Source: Hyphomicrobiales bacterium (lineage in GTDB: Bacteria; Pseudomonadota; Alphaproteobacteria; Rhizobiales; Rhizobiaceae). From it: DNA of 64,000 nt. The position numbers and the translations under genes are program-made. Shown piece after piece: positions 24,794-33,337 of the stretch (within the stretch, counting starts at the first letter, position 1; the number at the start of each line of letters is the position of its first letter). The stretch lies in assembly GCA_900468625.1 (NCBI GenBank), contig UBUL01000026.1, positions 62,001 to 126,000 of the forward strand, read 5' to 3'. The notes beneath the pieces are model-generated. The model searched no databases and was not told where the DNA came from. It saw nothing but the letters and a program-made list of their open reading frames with translations.

Positions 24794-24844
24794 GACCCGT
24801 CCCCAGGATGTCAGTAAGGCCCGTCCCCAGGGACGTCAGTAAGG
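24772..24844. repeat. 24-bp tandem repeat across the pcs stop codon
   Basis: The unit GACGTCAGTAAG-rCCCGTCCCCAG occurs at 24783-24806 and 24807-24830 (with C to T at the third base), followed after one extra G by the partial unit GACGTCAGTAAGG at 24832-24844. A partial upstream copy, CCCGTCCCTTG, lies at 24772-24782. Each unit carries an in-frame-looking TCAGTAAG; the first supplies the pcs stop. The last copy provides AAGGA, the likely ribosome binding site of the next gene. Confidence 0.85.
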
Positions 24845-24854
24845 ATTGTGCATC

Positions 24855-25838
24855 ATGAAGAAGACCAAAGTTATCCGTATCCATGAAAATGGCGGTCCTG
24901 AGGTCATGAAGCTGGAGGAGGTGGATCTGCCGCCTCCAGGCGCGGGCGAGGTGCAGCTTCGCCATGCAGCGATCGGCCTCAATTTCATCGATGTCTATTT
25001 CCGCTCCGGTCTCTACAAGGCGCCCCATTTTCCCTTGCCGCTCGGTAAGGAAGCTGCGGGTACCGTCACGGAAGTCGGCCCCGGTGTGACTGATTTTGCT
25101 GTCGGCGATCGCGTCGCCTATGTCGGCAGCGACGGCGCCTACAGCACCGAACGCAACATCGAGACCCGCCATTTGGTCAAGGTGCCCGACGATATTCCGC
25201 TCGAAACCGCAGCATCGATGATGCTGAAGGGCATGACGGCCGAATATCTCCTGAACCGCACCTTCAAGGTCGGCCCGGGAACGACGTTGCTGTTTCACGC
25301 CGCTGCCGGCGGCGTCGGCTTGATTGCCGGCCAGTGGGCCAAGGCCCTCGGCGCCGAAACTGTCATCGGCACGGCCGGTTCCGCCGAAAAGGTCGAGCTG
25401 GCGCTGGCGCATGGCTACGACCACGTCATCGACTACAGCAAGGGGAATTTTGCAGATCGCGTCCGGGAGATTACCGGCGGCAAGGGTGTGGATGTCGTCT
25501 ACGACTCGGTTGGCAAGGACACGTTTCCGCAGTCGCTCGATTGTCTGAAGCCGCGCGGCATGTGGGTTACTTTCGGCCAATCGTCCGGTCCGATCGAGAA
25601 TTTCAATCTCGCTATCCTCAACCAGAAGGGCTCGCTCTTTGCCACGCGGCCGAGCCTTTTTGCCTATGTCGGCACACCTGAGGAGTTGAGAGCCAGTGCA
25701 AAGGCGTTATTTGCTGTTGTGCAAGGCAGCAAAGTGCGTATCAATATTCATCAAACCTATCCGCTTGTTGATGCAGGGCGCGCGCACGCGGATCTGGAAG
25801 CCAGGAAAACGAGTGGAACTACGCTGCTGATCCCATAG
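24855..25838 (+). CDS. NADPH:quinone oxidoreductase, zeta-crystallin type
   Basis: Zinc-free medium-chain dehydrogenase of 327 residues, one-electron quinone reductase type. The GroES-like N-terminal half has GLNFIDVYFRSGLY and LGKEAAGTVTEVGPGV; the Rossmann half has LLFHAAAGGVGLIAGQWAKALGAE and the typical SAEKVELALAHG and GKGVDVVYDSVGKDTF. The catalytic zinc ligands of alcohol dehydrogenases are absent. AAGGA lies nine bases before the ATG at 24855 and comes from the last copy of the 24-bp repeat. The substrate is unproven; it may reduce quinones or enones. Confidence 0.92.
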   Translation: MKKTKVIRIHENGGPEVMKLEEVDLPPPGAGEVQLRHAAIGLNFIDVYFRSGLYKAPHFPLPLGKEAAGTVTEVGPGVTDFAVGDRVAYVGSDGAYSTERNIETRHLVKVPDDIPLETAASMMLKGMTAEYLLNRTFKVGPGTTLLFHAAAGGVGLIAGQWAKALGAETVIGTAGSAEKVELALAHGYDHVIDYSKGNFADRVREITGGKGVDVVYDSVGKDTFPQSLDCLKPRGMWVTFGQSSGPIENFNLAILNQKGSLFATRPSLFAYVGTPEELRASAKALFAVVQGSKVRINIHQTYPLVDAGRAHADLEARKTSGTTLLIP

Positions 25839-25879
25839 ATCCGTAAAGGGCGGGGCGGTGGGAAGGAAATGAGGGGAAC

Positions 25880-27454
25880 GTGTCGTCATCCGATGCGCCG
25901 GCAACCGGTGCGCTATTGTCGGTTCGCAAGCTGACGAAACTCTTCGGCAGTTTTGCTGCTTGCAACGAAATCGATCTTGAAATCCAACCAGGGGAAATTC
26001 ACGCCCTTCTCGGTGAGAACGGCGCCGGCAAATCCACGCTGGTCAAGATGCTGTTCGGCGTGCTCGAGCCGTCGCATGGGCAGATCGCCTGGCAGGGGCA
26101 GCCTGTGTCGATCGATGCACCGGGCACCGCGCGCAAGCTCGGCATCGGCATGGTATTCCAGCATTTCTCGTTGTTCGAGGCGCTGACAGTCGCGGAAAAT
26201 ATCGCGCTCTCGCTCGACAGCAATATCCCGCTCGCAAAAATTTCGGAGGAGGCGGCCAAGCTCTCCCACGCTTACGGCCTGCCGCTCGATCCGAACGCGC
26301 ATGTCGCGGATCTCTCGGTCGGCGAACGCCAGCGCATCGAAATCGTCCGTGCGCTCCTGCAAAATCCGAAGCTGATCATTCTCGACGAGCCGACTTCCGT
26401 TCTGACGCCGCAGGAGGCCGATCGCCTGTTCGAGACGCTGTTCCAATTGCGAGACGAGGGGCGCTCGGTGCTCTATATCAGCCACAGGCTGGAAGAAGTG
26501 CAGCGCATCTGTTCGCGCGCGACAGTGCTGCGCCATGGCAAGGTAACGGGCGCCTGCGACCCGCGGCAGGAGACGACCGGATCGCTTGCCCGCATGATGG
26601 TCGGCAGTGATGTCGCGAGCGTGCGGCACGAGGGTCTTGGCGCGAAGGGGGATATTCTATTGGAAGTGGCCGGCCTTTCGGCGCCGGCGCGAACTCCGTT
26701 CGCCATGGCGCTGAAGGATGTTTCCCTGCGCGTGCGCGCCGGCGAAGTTCTTGCCATTGCCGGCGTTGCCGGAAATGGCCAGGGCGAATTGTTCGATGTC
26801 ATTTCCGGAGAATACACGGTCGCCGCGGATGATCTCATCCAATTGCGCGGCAAGGCCGTAGGGACTAAAGGCATTAATGCGCGCCGGCTGATCGGCGCGG
26901 GTTTTGTGCCCGAGGAACGCCACGGCCACGCTGCGGTATCGGCATTGAAGCTGTCGGATAATCTTGTGCTTGCCCGCAATCAGTCGGATCGCAAGGCATT
27001 CCTAGGCGGCGGTTTCCTTAGCGTCATCAGGCACGGCGCGGTCAAGCAGGCGACGAAACGCATCTGCGAGGCGATGGATGTGCGCAAGAGCGGCGAGGAT
27101 CCGGCTGCCGGTGCTCTGTCCGGCGGCAATCTGCAGAAGTTCATCGTCGGCCGCGAACTGGATCGTCAGCCGAGCGTTCTCGTCGTCAACCAGCCGACCT
27201 GGGGCGTCGATGCCGGGGCTGCGAGCCGCATTCGGCAGGCTCTTGTCGATCTCGCCCGCGACGGTTCGGCCGTGCTCGTCATCAGCCAGGATCTGGACGA
27301 GATTTTCGAAGTCGCGACCGATATTGCCGTCATCTCGGAAGGGCGGCTGTCGCCGTCCTATCCCGCCGGCGAGCTGACACGGGAAAAGATCGGGCTATTG
27401 ATGGGCGGTCTGCATGAATCGAAGACGCATCCGGAGCCTGCACATGCGCATTGA
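25880..27454 (+). CDS. BMP-family nucleoside-type ABC transporter, double ATPase subunit
   Basis: Cytoplasmic energy unit of an importer, 524 residues, two ATPase domains in tandem. The first has Walker A GENGAGKST, signature LSVGERQRIE and Walker B LIILDEPTS. The second is degenerate: its Walker A region reads GVAGNGQGEL without lysine, its signature is LSGGNLQKF, and Walker B ends NQPTWGVDAG, all usual for this family. The start is GTG at 25880 with GAGGGG just upstream. It overlaps the first permease by 11 bases. Homologues with BMP proteins import nucleosides (for example YufO/NupA types); the exact substrate is unknown. Confidence 0.92.
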   Translation: MSSSDAPATGALLSVRKLTKLFGSFAACNEIDLEIQPGEIHALLGENGAGKSTLVKMLFGVLEPSHGQIAWQGQPVSIDAPGTARKLGIGMVFQHFSLFEALTVAENIALSLDSNIPLAKISEEAAKLSHAYGLPLDPNAHVADLSVGERQRIEIVRALLQNPKLIILDEPTSVLTPQEADRLFETLFQLRDEGRSVLYISHRLEEVQRICSRATVLRHGKVTGACDPRQETTGSLARMMVGSDVASVRHEGLGAKGDILLEVAGLSAPARTPFAMALKDVSLRVRAGEVLAIAGVAGNGQGELFDVISGEYTVAADDLIQLRGKAVGTKGINARRLIGAGFVPEERHGHAAVSALKLSDNLVLARNQSDRKAFLGGGFLSVIRHGAVKQATKRICEAMDVRKSGEDPAAGALSGGNLQKFIVGRELDRQPSVLVVNQPTWGVDAGAASRIRQALVDLARDGSAVLVISQDLDEIFEVATDIAVISEGRLSPSYPAGELTREKIGLLMGGLHESKTHPEPAHAH

Positions 27455-28529
27455 ACTCGAAAAGCGCCCGCAGGTCTCGAAGTTGTTCGGTTTGCTTTCG
27501 CCTCTGCTTGCGCTTGCGTTGGCGCTGATTGCAGGCACCATCATGTTCGCCGTTATGGGCAAGGACCCCGTCGAGGCGCTCGACGCTTTCTTTGTCGAGC
27601 CTCTGCTGGAGGTCTGGTCGCTGCACGAGCTGGCGATCAAGGCCGGCCCGCTGATCCTGATCGCCGTTGGTCTTTGCCTGTGCTACCGCTCCAACAACTG
27701 GAACATCGGTGCCGAAGGCCAGTTTACCATGGGCGCTATTGCCGGATCGTTCATCCCGATCGTCTTCACCGATTGGCATTCGCCCATAATCTTGCCTTTG
27801 ATGCTGATCGCTGGCGCCATCGGCGGCGCGCTCTATGCCGCCATTCCGGCGCTTCTGAAGGCGCATTTCAACACCAACGAGATCCTGACGAGCCTGATGC
27901 TAGTTTATATCGCGCAGCTCTTCCTCGATTGGCTGTCGCGCGGGCCATGGCGCGATCCGCAGGGCCACAATTTCCCGCAGAGCATCGATTTTCCGCCCGA
28001 GGCGGTGCTGCCGGCGATATGGGAAGATTCCGGCCGCGCCCATTGGGGTATCGTTTTTGCCGTGGTCGTGGCGATCCTTGCCTGGTTCCTGATGAAATAC
28101 ACGCTGAAGGGCTTTGAGATCAGCGTGCTCGGCCAGTCGGCGCGGGCAGGGCGCTTTGCCGGATTCTCCTCGCGAAAAATGGTCTGGTTCGCTTTCCTCG
28201 TCTCCGGTGCGCTCTCGGGACTGGCCGGCATATCCGAAGTTTCCGGCTCCATCGGCCATCTGCAGCCGGCCATCTCGCCGGGCTACGGCTTCACCGCCAT
28301 CATCGTCGCCTTCCTTGCGCGCCTCAATCCGCTCGGAGCCATTCTCTCAGGTCTTGTATTGGCGCTGACCTATCTTGGCGGTGAGGCCGCGCAGCTGTCG
28401 CCGGGAATATCGGCCAAGGCGGCAAGCGTGTTCCAGGGCCTGCTGCTGTTTTTCGTGCTCTCCTGCGACACGCTGATCTACTACAAGATCCGCCTGGTCT
28501 GGTCGCGGGTTCGGGGAGGTGCGGCATGA
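27444..28529 (+). CDS. BMP-family ABC transporter permease 1 (YufP type)
   Basis: Inner-membrane permease of 361 residues with about ten hydrophobic helices; the first covers LFGLLSPLLALALALIAGTIMF. The region NWNIGAEGQFTMGAIAG and NEILTSLMLVYIAQ is characteristic of the larger permease of nucleoside-type BMP transporters. I chose the ATG at 27444 (MRIELEKRP), which overlaps the ATPase gene end, over an in-frame codon at 27414. It ends in an ATGA overlap with the second permease, so the two subunits are likely made in equal amounts. Confidence 0.92.
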   Translation: MRIELEKRPQVSKLFGLLSPLLALALALIAGTIMFAVMGKDPVEALDAFFVEPLLEVWSLHELAIKAGPLILIAVGLCLCYRSNNWNIGAEGQFTMGAIAGSFIPIVFTDWHSPIILPLMLIAGAIGGALYAAIPALLKAHFNTNEILTSLMLVYIAQLFLDWLSRGPWRDPQGHNFPQSIDFPPEAVLPAIWEDSGRAHWGIVFAVVVAILAWFLMKYTLKGFEISVLGQSARAGRFAGFSSRKMVWFAFLVSGALSGLAGISEVSGSIGHLQPAISPGYGFTAIIVAFLARLNPLGAILSGLVLALTYLGGEAAQLSPGISAKAASVFQGLLLFFVLSCDTLIYYKIRLVWSRVRGGAA

Positions 28530-29446
28530 GCGTCTTCGAAGCCATCCTGCTCACCATCATCACCGCATCGACGCCGCTCGTCATTGCCGGCCTCGGTGAG
28601 CTTGTAGTGGAACGCTCCGGCGTTCTAAACCTCGGTGTCGAGGGCATGATGATCATCGGTGCCGTCGCCGCCTTCGTCGGTGCGCAGGTAAGCGGATCGC
28701 CCTATGTTGGCCTGCTGACCGGCATCGTCGCGGGTACCCTGTTTTCGCTGCTGTTCGGCTTTCTTACGCTGACATTGGTGACGAACCAAGTCGCGACCGG
28801 TCTGGCGCTGACGATCCTTGGACTCGGCCTTTCCGGCATGATCGGCGAAGGCTATGTCAGCGTGCCGGGCGTGCAGCTGCATGAAATCGTTTTTCCCTTG
28901 CTGTCGGATATCCCGTTCCTCGGGCCGGTGCTGTTCAAACAGGATCTGACCTTCTATCTTTCGATTGCGCTGCTCATCGGGGTCAACTGGTTTCTCTTCC
29001 GCAGCCGCGCCGGCCTGAAACTGCGCGCCGTCGGCGATAGCCATGGATCGGCCCATGCGCTCGGCATCGATGTCATCCGCACGCGCTATCTCGCTGTCAT
29101 GTTCGGCGGTGCCTGCGCGGGGCTTGCAGGTGCTCAGCTGTCGCTCGTCTACACGCCGCAATGGGTCGAGAACATGTCGGCCGGCCGCGGCTGGGTGACG
29201 CTGGCTCTTGTCGTCTTCGCCTCGTGGCGGCCGATGCGCGTCATGGCCGGTGGCTATCTCTTCGGCGCAGTGACGATCCTGCAATTTCATGCGCAGGGCT
29301 TCGGTGTCGGCATACCCTCGCAGTTCCTGTCGATGTTGCCCTATGCATCGACTATTGTGGTTCTCGTCATCATCTCTCAAAATCGCCGCGCGACCTTGAT
29401 CAACACGCCAGCGTCGCTCGGCAAGGCCTTCGTTCCGGAGCGCTGA
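28526..29446 (+). CDS. BMP-family ABC transporter permease 2 (YufQ type)
   Basis: Second inner-membrane permease, 306 residues, many hydrophobic helices. The motif ERSGVLNLGVEGMMIIGA and TNQVATGLALTILGLGLSGM are typical of the smaller permease of this family. It overlaps the preceding permease stop as ATGA and is followed 53 bases later by the binding protein gene. With the double ATPase and the BMP protein it makes a complete importer. Confidence 0.93.
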   Translation: MSVFEAILLTIITASTPLVIAGLGELVVERSGVLNLGVEGMMIIGAVAAFVGAQVSGSPYVGLLTGIVAGTLFSLLFGFLTLTLVTNQVATGLALTILGLGLSGMIGEGYVSVPGVQLHEIVFPLLSDIPFLGPVLFKQDLTFYLSIALLIGVNWFLFRSRAGLKLRAVGDSHGSAHALGIDVIRTRYLAVMFGGACAGLAGAQLSLVYTPQWVENMSAGRGWVTLALVVFASWRPMRVMAGGYLFGAVTILQFHAQGFGVGIPSQFLSMLPYASTIVVLVIISQNRRATLINTPASLGKAFVPER

Positions 29447-29499
29447 TTGCAACAACCGGACCGATTTCTGTAAAACATGTCAAACCAACAGGGGTAACC

Positions 29500-30576
29500 A
29501 TGAAAAAACTAGCACTCGCCCTCACAACGACAGCCGCCGCCATCGTTGGTTTCGCCGCCGCTGCTGAAGCAGCACCGACCAAGGTCTGCTTCGTCTATGT
29601 CGGTTCGCATACGGACGGCGGCTATTCGCAGGCGCATGATCTCGGCCGCCAGCAGATCCAGAAGGAATTCGGCGACAAGATCGAGACGCCTTATCTCGAA
29701 AACGTTCCGGAAGGTCCGGATGCCGAGCGCGCCATCGAGCGTCTTGCCCGTTCCGGCTGCTCGCTGATCTTCTCCACTTCCTTCGGCTTCATGGACGCCA
29801 CCGTCAAGGTTGCGGCCAAGTTCCCGAAAGTGAAATTCGAGCATGCGACCGGCTTCAAGAGCGGCCCGAATCTGGCGACCTACAACTCCCGCTTCTACGA
29901 AGGCCGCTACATCCTTGGCCAGATCGCCGCCAAGATGTCGAAGAACCATGGTGCCGCCTACATCGCGTCCTTCCCGATTCCGGAAGTCGTCATGGGCATC
30001 AACTCCTTCGAACAGGGCGCCCGTTCCGTCGATCCGAGCTTCAAGCTCAAGGTCGTTTGGGTCAACACCTGGTTCGATCCGGGCAAGGAAGCCGACGCCG
30101 CCAAGGCAATGGTCGACCAGGGCGTCGATATCCTGACGCAGCATACCGATACGACGGCGCCGATGCAGGTGGCTGAAGAGCGCGGCATCCATGCCTTTGG
30201 TCAGGCTTCCGACATGATCAAGGCTGGCCCGAAGGCGCAGCTGACGGCCGTTGTCGATACCTGGGGTAACTACTACTCCAAGCGCGTTCATGCGCTGCTC
30301 GATGGCAAGTGGAAGTCCGAGCAGAACTGGGACGGCCTGAAGGACGGCATCCTGAAGATGGCCGACTATACGAACATGCCTGACGACGTGAAGAAAATGG
30401 CTCAGGAAACCGAGGCCAAGATCAAGTCCGGCGAGCTTGCTCCCTTCACCGGCCCGATCAACAAGCAGGACGGCACGCCATGGCTCAAGGCCGGCGAGAA
30501 GGCTGATGACGGCACGCTGCTCGGCATGAATTTCTACATCGAAGGCGTGGACGACAAGCTGCCGGCTTCCAAGTAA
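29500..30576 (+). CDS. BMP-family periplasmic substrate-binding protein
   Basis: Periplasmic binding protein of the basic membrane protein (PnrA-like) family, 358 residues, delivering a nucleoside-type ligand to the transporter encoded upstream. A signal peptide covers MKKLALALTTTAAAIVGFAAAAEA. Family features include VCFVYVGSHTDGGYSQAHDLG, IFSTSFGFMDATVKVAAKFP, and YEGRYILGQIAAKMS. The ATG at 29500 has GGGG upstream; a longer frame extends back into the permease gene and is rejected because it would bury the signal peptide. A strong terminator follows at 30605. Confidence 0.94.
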   Translation: MKKLALALTTTAAAIVGFAAAAEAAPTKVCFVYVGSHTDGGYSQAHDLGRQQIQKEFGDKIETPYLENVPEGPDAERAIERLARSGCSLIFSTSFGFMDATVKVAAKFPKVKFEHATGFKSGPNLATYNSRFYEGRYILGQIAAKMSKNHGAAYIASFPIPEVVMGINSFEQGARSVDPSFKLKVVWVNTWFDPGKEADAAKAMVDQGVDILTQHTDTTAPMQVAEERGIHAFGQASDMIKAGPKAQLTAVVDTWGNYYSKRVHALLDGKWKSEQNWDGLKDGILKMADYTNMPDDVKKMAQETEAKIKSGELAPFTGPINKQDGTPWLKAGEKADDGTLLGMNFYIEGVDDKLPASK

Positions 30577-30604
30577 TCGCGGCTAAATAGGTAAAGTTGA
30601 AAAA

Positions 30605-30627
30605 GGGCGCGTCGAGCGCCCTTTTTT
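30605..30627 (+). terminator. Rho-independent terminator after the BMP transporter operon
   Basis: GGGCGC (30605-30610), loop GTCGA, GCGCCC (30616-30621), then six T; the upstream AAAAA extends the pairing. It lies 28 bases after the stop of the BMP gene. Confidence 0.88.
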
Positions 30628-30719
30628 GTTGCACTGCATCATCGAAAGTCGATTTACAAAAGTATTACTATATGATTTTTTTGTCGCGGGCCTGAGGAGA
30701 TGGCCTTTGGGAGATAATC

Positions 30720-31682
30720 ATGAAGTTTAAAACCGCACTCGTTAGTGCTACGATTCTTGCTGCCTGCATGTTTACCTCGGCGTCGGCGAAGCAACTGGTT
30801 GTTGGCTTCTCGCAAATCGGTTCCGAGTCAGGCTGGCGCGCGGCTGAGACGACGCTGACCAAGCAGGAAGCTTCAAAGCGCGGCATCGATCTGAAGTTCG
30901 CTGATGCACAGCAGAAGCAGGAAAACCAGATCAAGGCGATCCGGTCCTTCATCGCGCAAGGCGTCGATGCGATCCTGCTGGCGCCCGTCGTCGAAACCGG
31001 CTGGGATGCCGTCCTGAAAGAAGCCAAGGAAGCGAAGATCCCGGTCATTCTGCTTGACCGCACGGTGAACGCACCCAAGGACCTTTATCTGACCGCTGTT
31101 ACGTCAGACCTGGTTCATGAAGGCAAGGTTGCCGGCGACTGGCTCGTAAAGACGGTCGGCAGCAAGAAGTGCAATATCGTCGAGCTGCAGGGCACGACCG
31201 GTTCCTCGCCGGCTATCGGCCGCAAGAAGGGCTTCGAGGAAGCCATCAAGGGGCACGATAACCTGAAGGTCGTTCGCAGCCAGACCGGCGACTTCACCCG
31301 CGCCAAGGGCAAGGAAGTCATGGAAAGCTTCCTGAAGGCTGAAAATGGCGGCAAGGACATCTGTGCCCTTTATGCCCATAATGACGACATGGCCGTCGGC
31401 GCCATCCAGGCGATCAAGGAAGCCGGCCTGAAGCCGGGCAAGGACATCCTGACCGTGTCGATCGATTCGGTTCCGGATCTCTTCAAGGCTATGGCTGCCG
31501 GCGAAGCCAATGCAACGGTGGAGCTGACGCCGAACATGGCCGGTCCGGCCTTCGATGCGCTCGACGCCTTCCTGAAGACCAAGAAGGAGCCGCCGAAGTG
31601 GATCCAGACGGAATCCAAGCTCTATACCCAGGCCGATGACCCGCAGAAGGTCTACGAGCAGAAGAAGGACCTCGGCTACTAA
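30720..31682 (+). CDS. Sugar ABC transporter periplasmic binding protein, YtfQ type
   Basis: Periplasmic sugar-binding protein of 320 residues, type I fold, closest by eye to E. coli YtfQ, which binds galactofuranose and galactose. A signal peptide is visible (KTALVSATILAACMFTSASA). Family features: VVGFSQIGSESGWRAAETTL, IAQGVDAILLAPVVETGWD, VILLDRTVNAP, and ALYAHNDDMAVGAIQAIKEAG. It opens an operon with ATPase, two permeases and a GntR regulator. GGAG precedes the ATG. Two hairpins follow the gene, likely favouring its expression over that of the downstream genes. Confidence 0.92.
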   Translation: MKFKTALVSATILAACMFTSASAKQLVVGFSQIGSESGWRAAETTLTKQEASKRGIDLKFADAQQKQENQIKAIRSFIAQGVDAILLAPVVETGWDAVLKEAKEAKIPVILLDRTVNAPKDLYLTAVTSDLVHEGKVAGDWLVKTVGSKKCNIVELQGTTGSSPAIGRKKGFEEAIKGHDNLKVVRSQTGDFTRAKGKEVMESFLKAENGGKDICALYAHNDDMAVGAIQAIKEAGLKPGKDILTVSIDSVPDLFKAMAAGEANATVELTPNMAGPAFDALDAFLKTKKEPPKWIQTESKLYTQADDPQKVYEQKKDLGY

Positions 31683-31692
31683 GACGAAAGCC

Positions 31693-31769
31693 TATCGCAC
31701 CGGATCGGCAACGCCGCGCCGGTGCGATATCTTGTGCAAGATGCCGGCGCACCCACGCAATGCGCCGGC
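31693..31769 (+). repeat. Two consecutive hairpins between binding protein and ATPase genes
   Basis: First hairpin: TATCGCACCGG (31693-31703) with CCGGTGCGATA (31719-31729), 11 perfect pairs and a 15-base loop. Second: GCCGGCGCA (31743-31751) with TGCGCCGGC (31761-31769), 9 perfect pairs and a 9-base loop. No strong T-run follows either one. They probably stabilise the 3' end of the binding protein message or partly reduce read-through. Confidence 0.8.
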
Positions 31770-31813
31770 TATCGCTTTCGCAATTTGATTCTTTCCAAGG
31801 AAATTCGCGCTTC

Positions 31814-33337
31814 ATGGCTCACGACGTCGAGCGACTTCTGACAGCGACAGGTTTTTGCAAGTATTTCCCCGGTTCGACCGCTCTCGATCACGTCGATTTC
31901 ACATTGATGCGCGGCGAGGTTCATGCGCTGCTCGGCGAAAACGGGGCCGGAAAGTCGACCCTGATCAAATGCATGACCGGCGCCTATCGCCGCGATGCCG
32001 GCACGCTCGTTCTCGATGGGGCCGAGATCGATCCGCATGACACGCTGGCAGCGCAGAGGCTCGGCATCGGAACCGTCTATCAGGAAGTGAACCTGCTGCC
32101 CAATCTGAGCGTGGCGGAAAACCTCTTTCTGGGCCGTCAGCCACGGCGATTCGGCATGATCAGCAGCCGGTTGATGAATGACATGGCGAGAGATCTGCTG
32201 TCGCAATATGGCCTGGATATCGATGTTGGCCGCCAGCTCGACCGCTTCTCCGTAGCAATCCAGCAGGTTATCGCAATTGCCCGCGCGGTCGATCTCTCCG
32301 GCAAAGTCCTCATCCTCGACGAGCCGACCGCCAGCCTCGACACGCATGAAGTAGAAATGCTGTTCGGCATCGTCAGGCAATTGAAGCAGCGTGGGCTTGG
32401 AATTGTTTTCATTACACATTTTCTAGAGCAGGTTTACGAAATCTGCGATCGCATTACCGTTCTCCGCAACGGTCGGCTGGTCGGCGCGCGCGATGCGGCC
32501 GGTCTTCCGCGCCAGACCTTGATCGCCATGATGCTTGGCCGCGAACTCGCGGAGACCGAAAGCACGGCAAAGCAGAGCGAAACGGAAAGCGGCCCAGTCA
32601 GATATCACTTCACGAACTTCGGCAAGCGCGGCAAGATCAAGCCTTTCGATATGGAGGTACGCGTCGGCGAGGTGGTCGGCATTGCCGGCCTGCTTGGCTC
32701 CGGGCGCACGGAAACCGCCGAAGTGCTCTTCGGTGTCGAGCGCGCCGACAGCGGTGAAGCAAAGATCGAAGGCAAGGCCGTTACGCTTTCCAATCCGCGC
32801 GCCGCGATCAGGAGCGGTTTCGGTTTTTGCCCGGAAGACCGCAAGACAGACGGGATCATCGGTGATCTCTCCATTCGCGAAAACATCGTCATGGCACTGC
32901 AGGCAAGGCGGGGCTGGGCAAGGCCCTTGCCGCGCAGCGAGCAGAACGCCATCGCCGATCGCTATATCAAGGCATTGGATATCCGCACGACCGACCGCGA
33001 AAAGCCGATCCGGCTTCTTTCGGGCGGCAACCAGCAGAAGGCGATCCTTGCGCGATGGCTGGCAACCAATCCGAGCTTCCTCATTCTGGATGAGCCGACA
33101 CGCGGCATCGATGTCGGTGCCCATGCGGAAATCATACGATTGATCGAGGATCTCTGCCGGCAGGGGATGTCCCTGGTGGTCATTTCATCCGAACTCGAGG
33201 AGCTCGTCGCCTATAGTTCGCGCGTCATTGTCCTGCGGGATCGCGAGCATATTGCTGAGCTGTCCGGCAATGAGATAACGGCCGGAAATATCGTCGAGGC
33301 CATCGCCACGGCTCAGAAGACGCTGGAGGACGCATGA
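31814..33337 (+). CDS. Sugar ABC transporter double ATPase, YtfR type
   Basis: Energy subunit of 507 residues with two ATPase domains. The first has Walker A GENGAGKST, signature region DRFSVAIQQVIAIAR and Walker B VLILDEPTAS; the second has a lysine-free GLLGSGRTETAEVLFG, signature LLSGGNQQKAILARWL and FLILDEPTRGIDVGAH. This is the layout of monosaccharide importers (RbsA, YtfR, MglA). The ATG at 31814, giving MAHDVERLLTATG, is preferred over an in-frame codon at 31760 that would run through the second hairpin. It overlaps the next gene by ATGA. Confidence 0.93.
   Translation: MAHDVERLLTATGFCKYFPGSTALDHVDFTLMRGEVHALLGENGAGKSTLIKCMTGAYRRDAGTLVLDGAEIDPHDTLAAQRLGIGTVYQEVNLLPNLSVAENLFLGRQPRRFGMISSRLMNDMARDLLSQYGLDIDVGRQLDRFSVAIQQVIAIARAVDLSGKVLILDEPTASLDTHEVEMLFGIVRQLKQRGLGIVFITHFLEQVYEICDRITVLRNGRLVGARDAAGLPRQTLIAMMLGRELAETESTAKQSETESGPVRYHFTNFGKRGKIKPFDMEVRVGEVVGIAGLLGSGRTETAEVLFGVERADSGEAKIEGKAVTLSNPRAAIRSGFGFCPEDRKTDGIIGDLSIRENIVMALQARRGWARPLPRSEQNAIADRYIKALDIRTTDREKPIRLLSGGNQQKAILARWLATNPSFLILDEPTRGIDVGAHAEIIRLIEDLCRQGMSLVVISSELEELVAYSSRVIVLRDREHIAELSGNEITAGNIVEAIATAQKTLEDA

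Noticed and set aside
24772..24844. CRISPR-like array at the pcs 3' end
   Set aside because: The repeats are directly adjacent without spacers, only about three units, and there are no cas genes.
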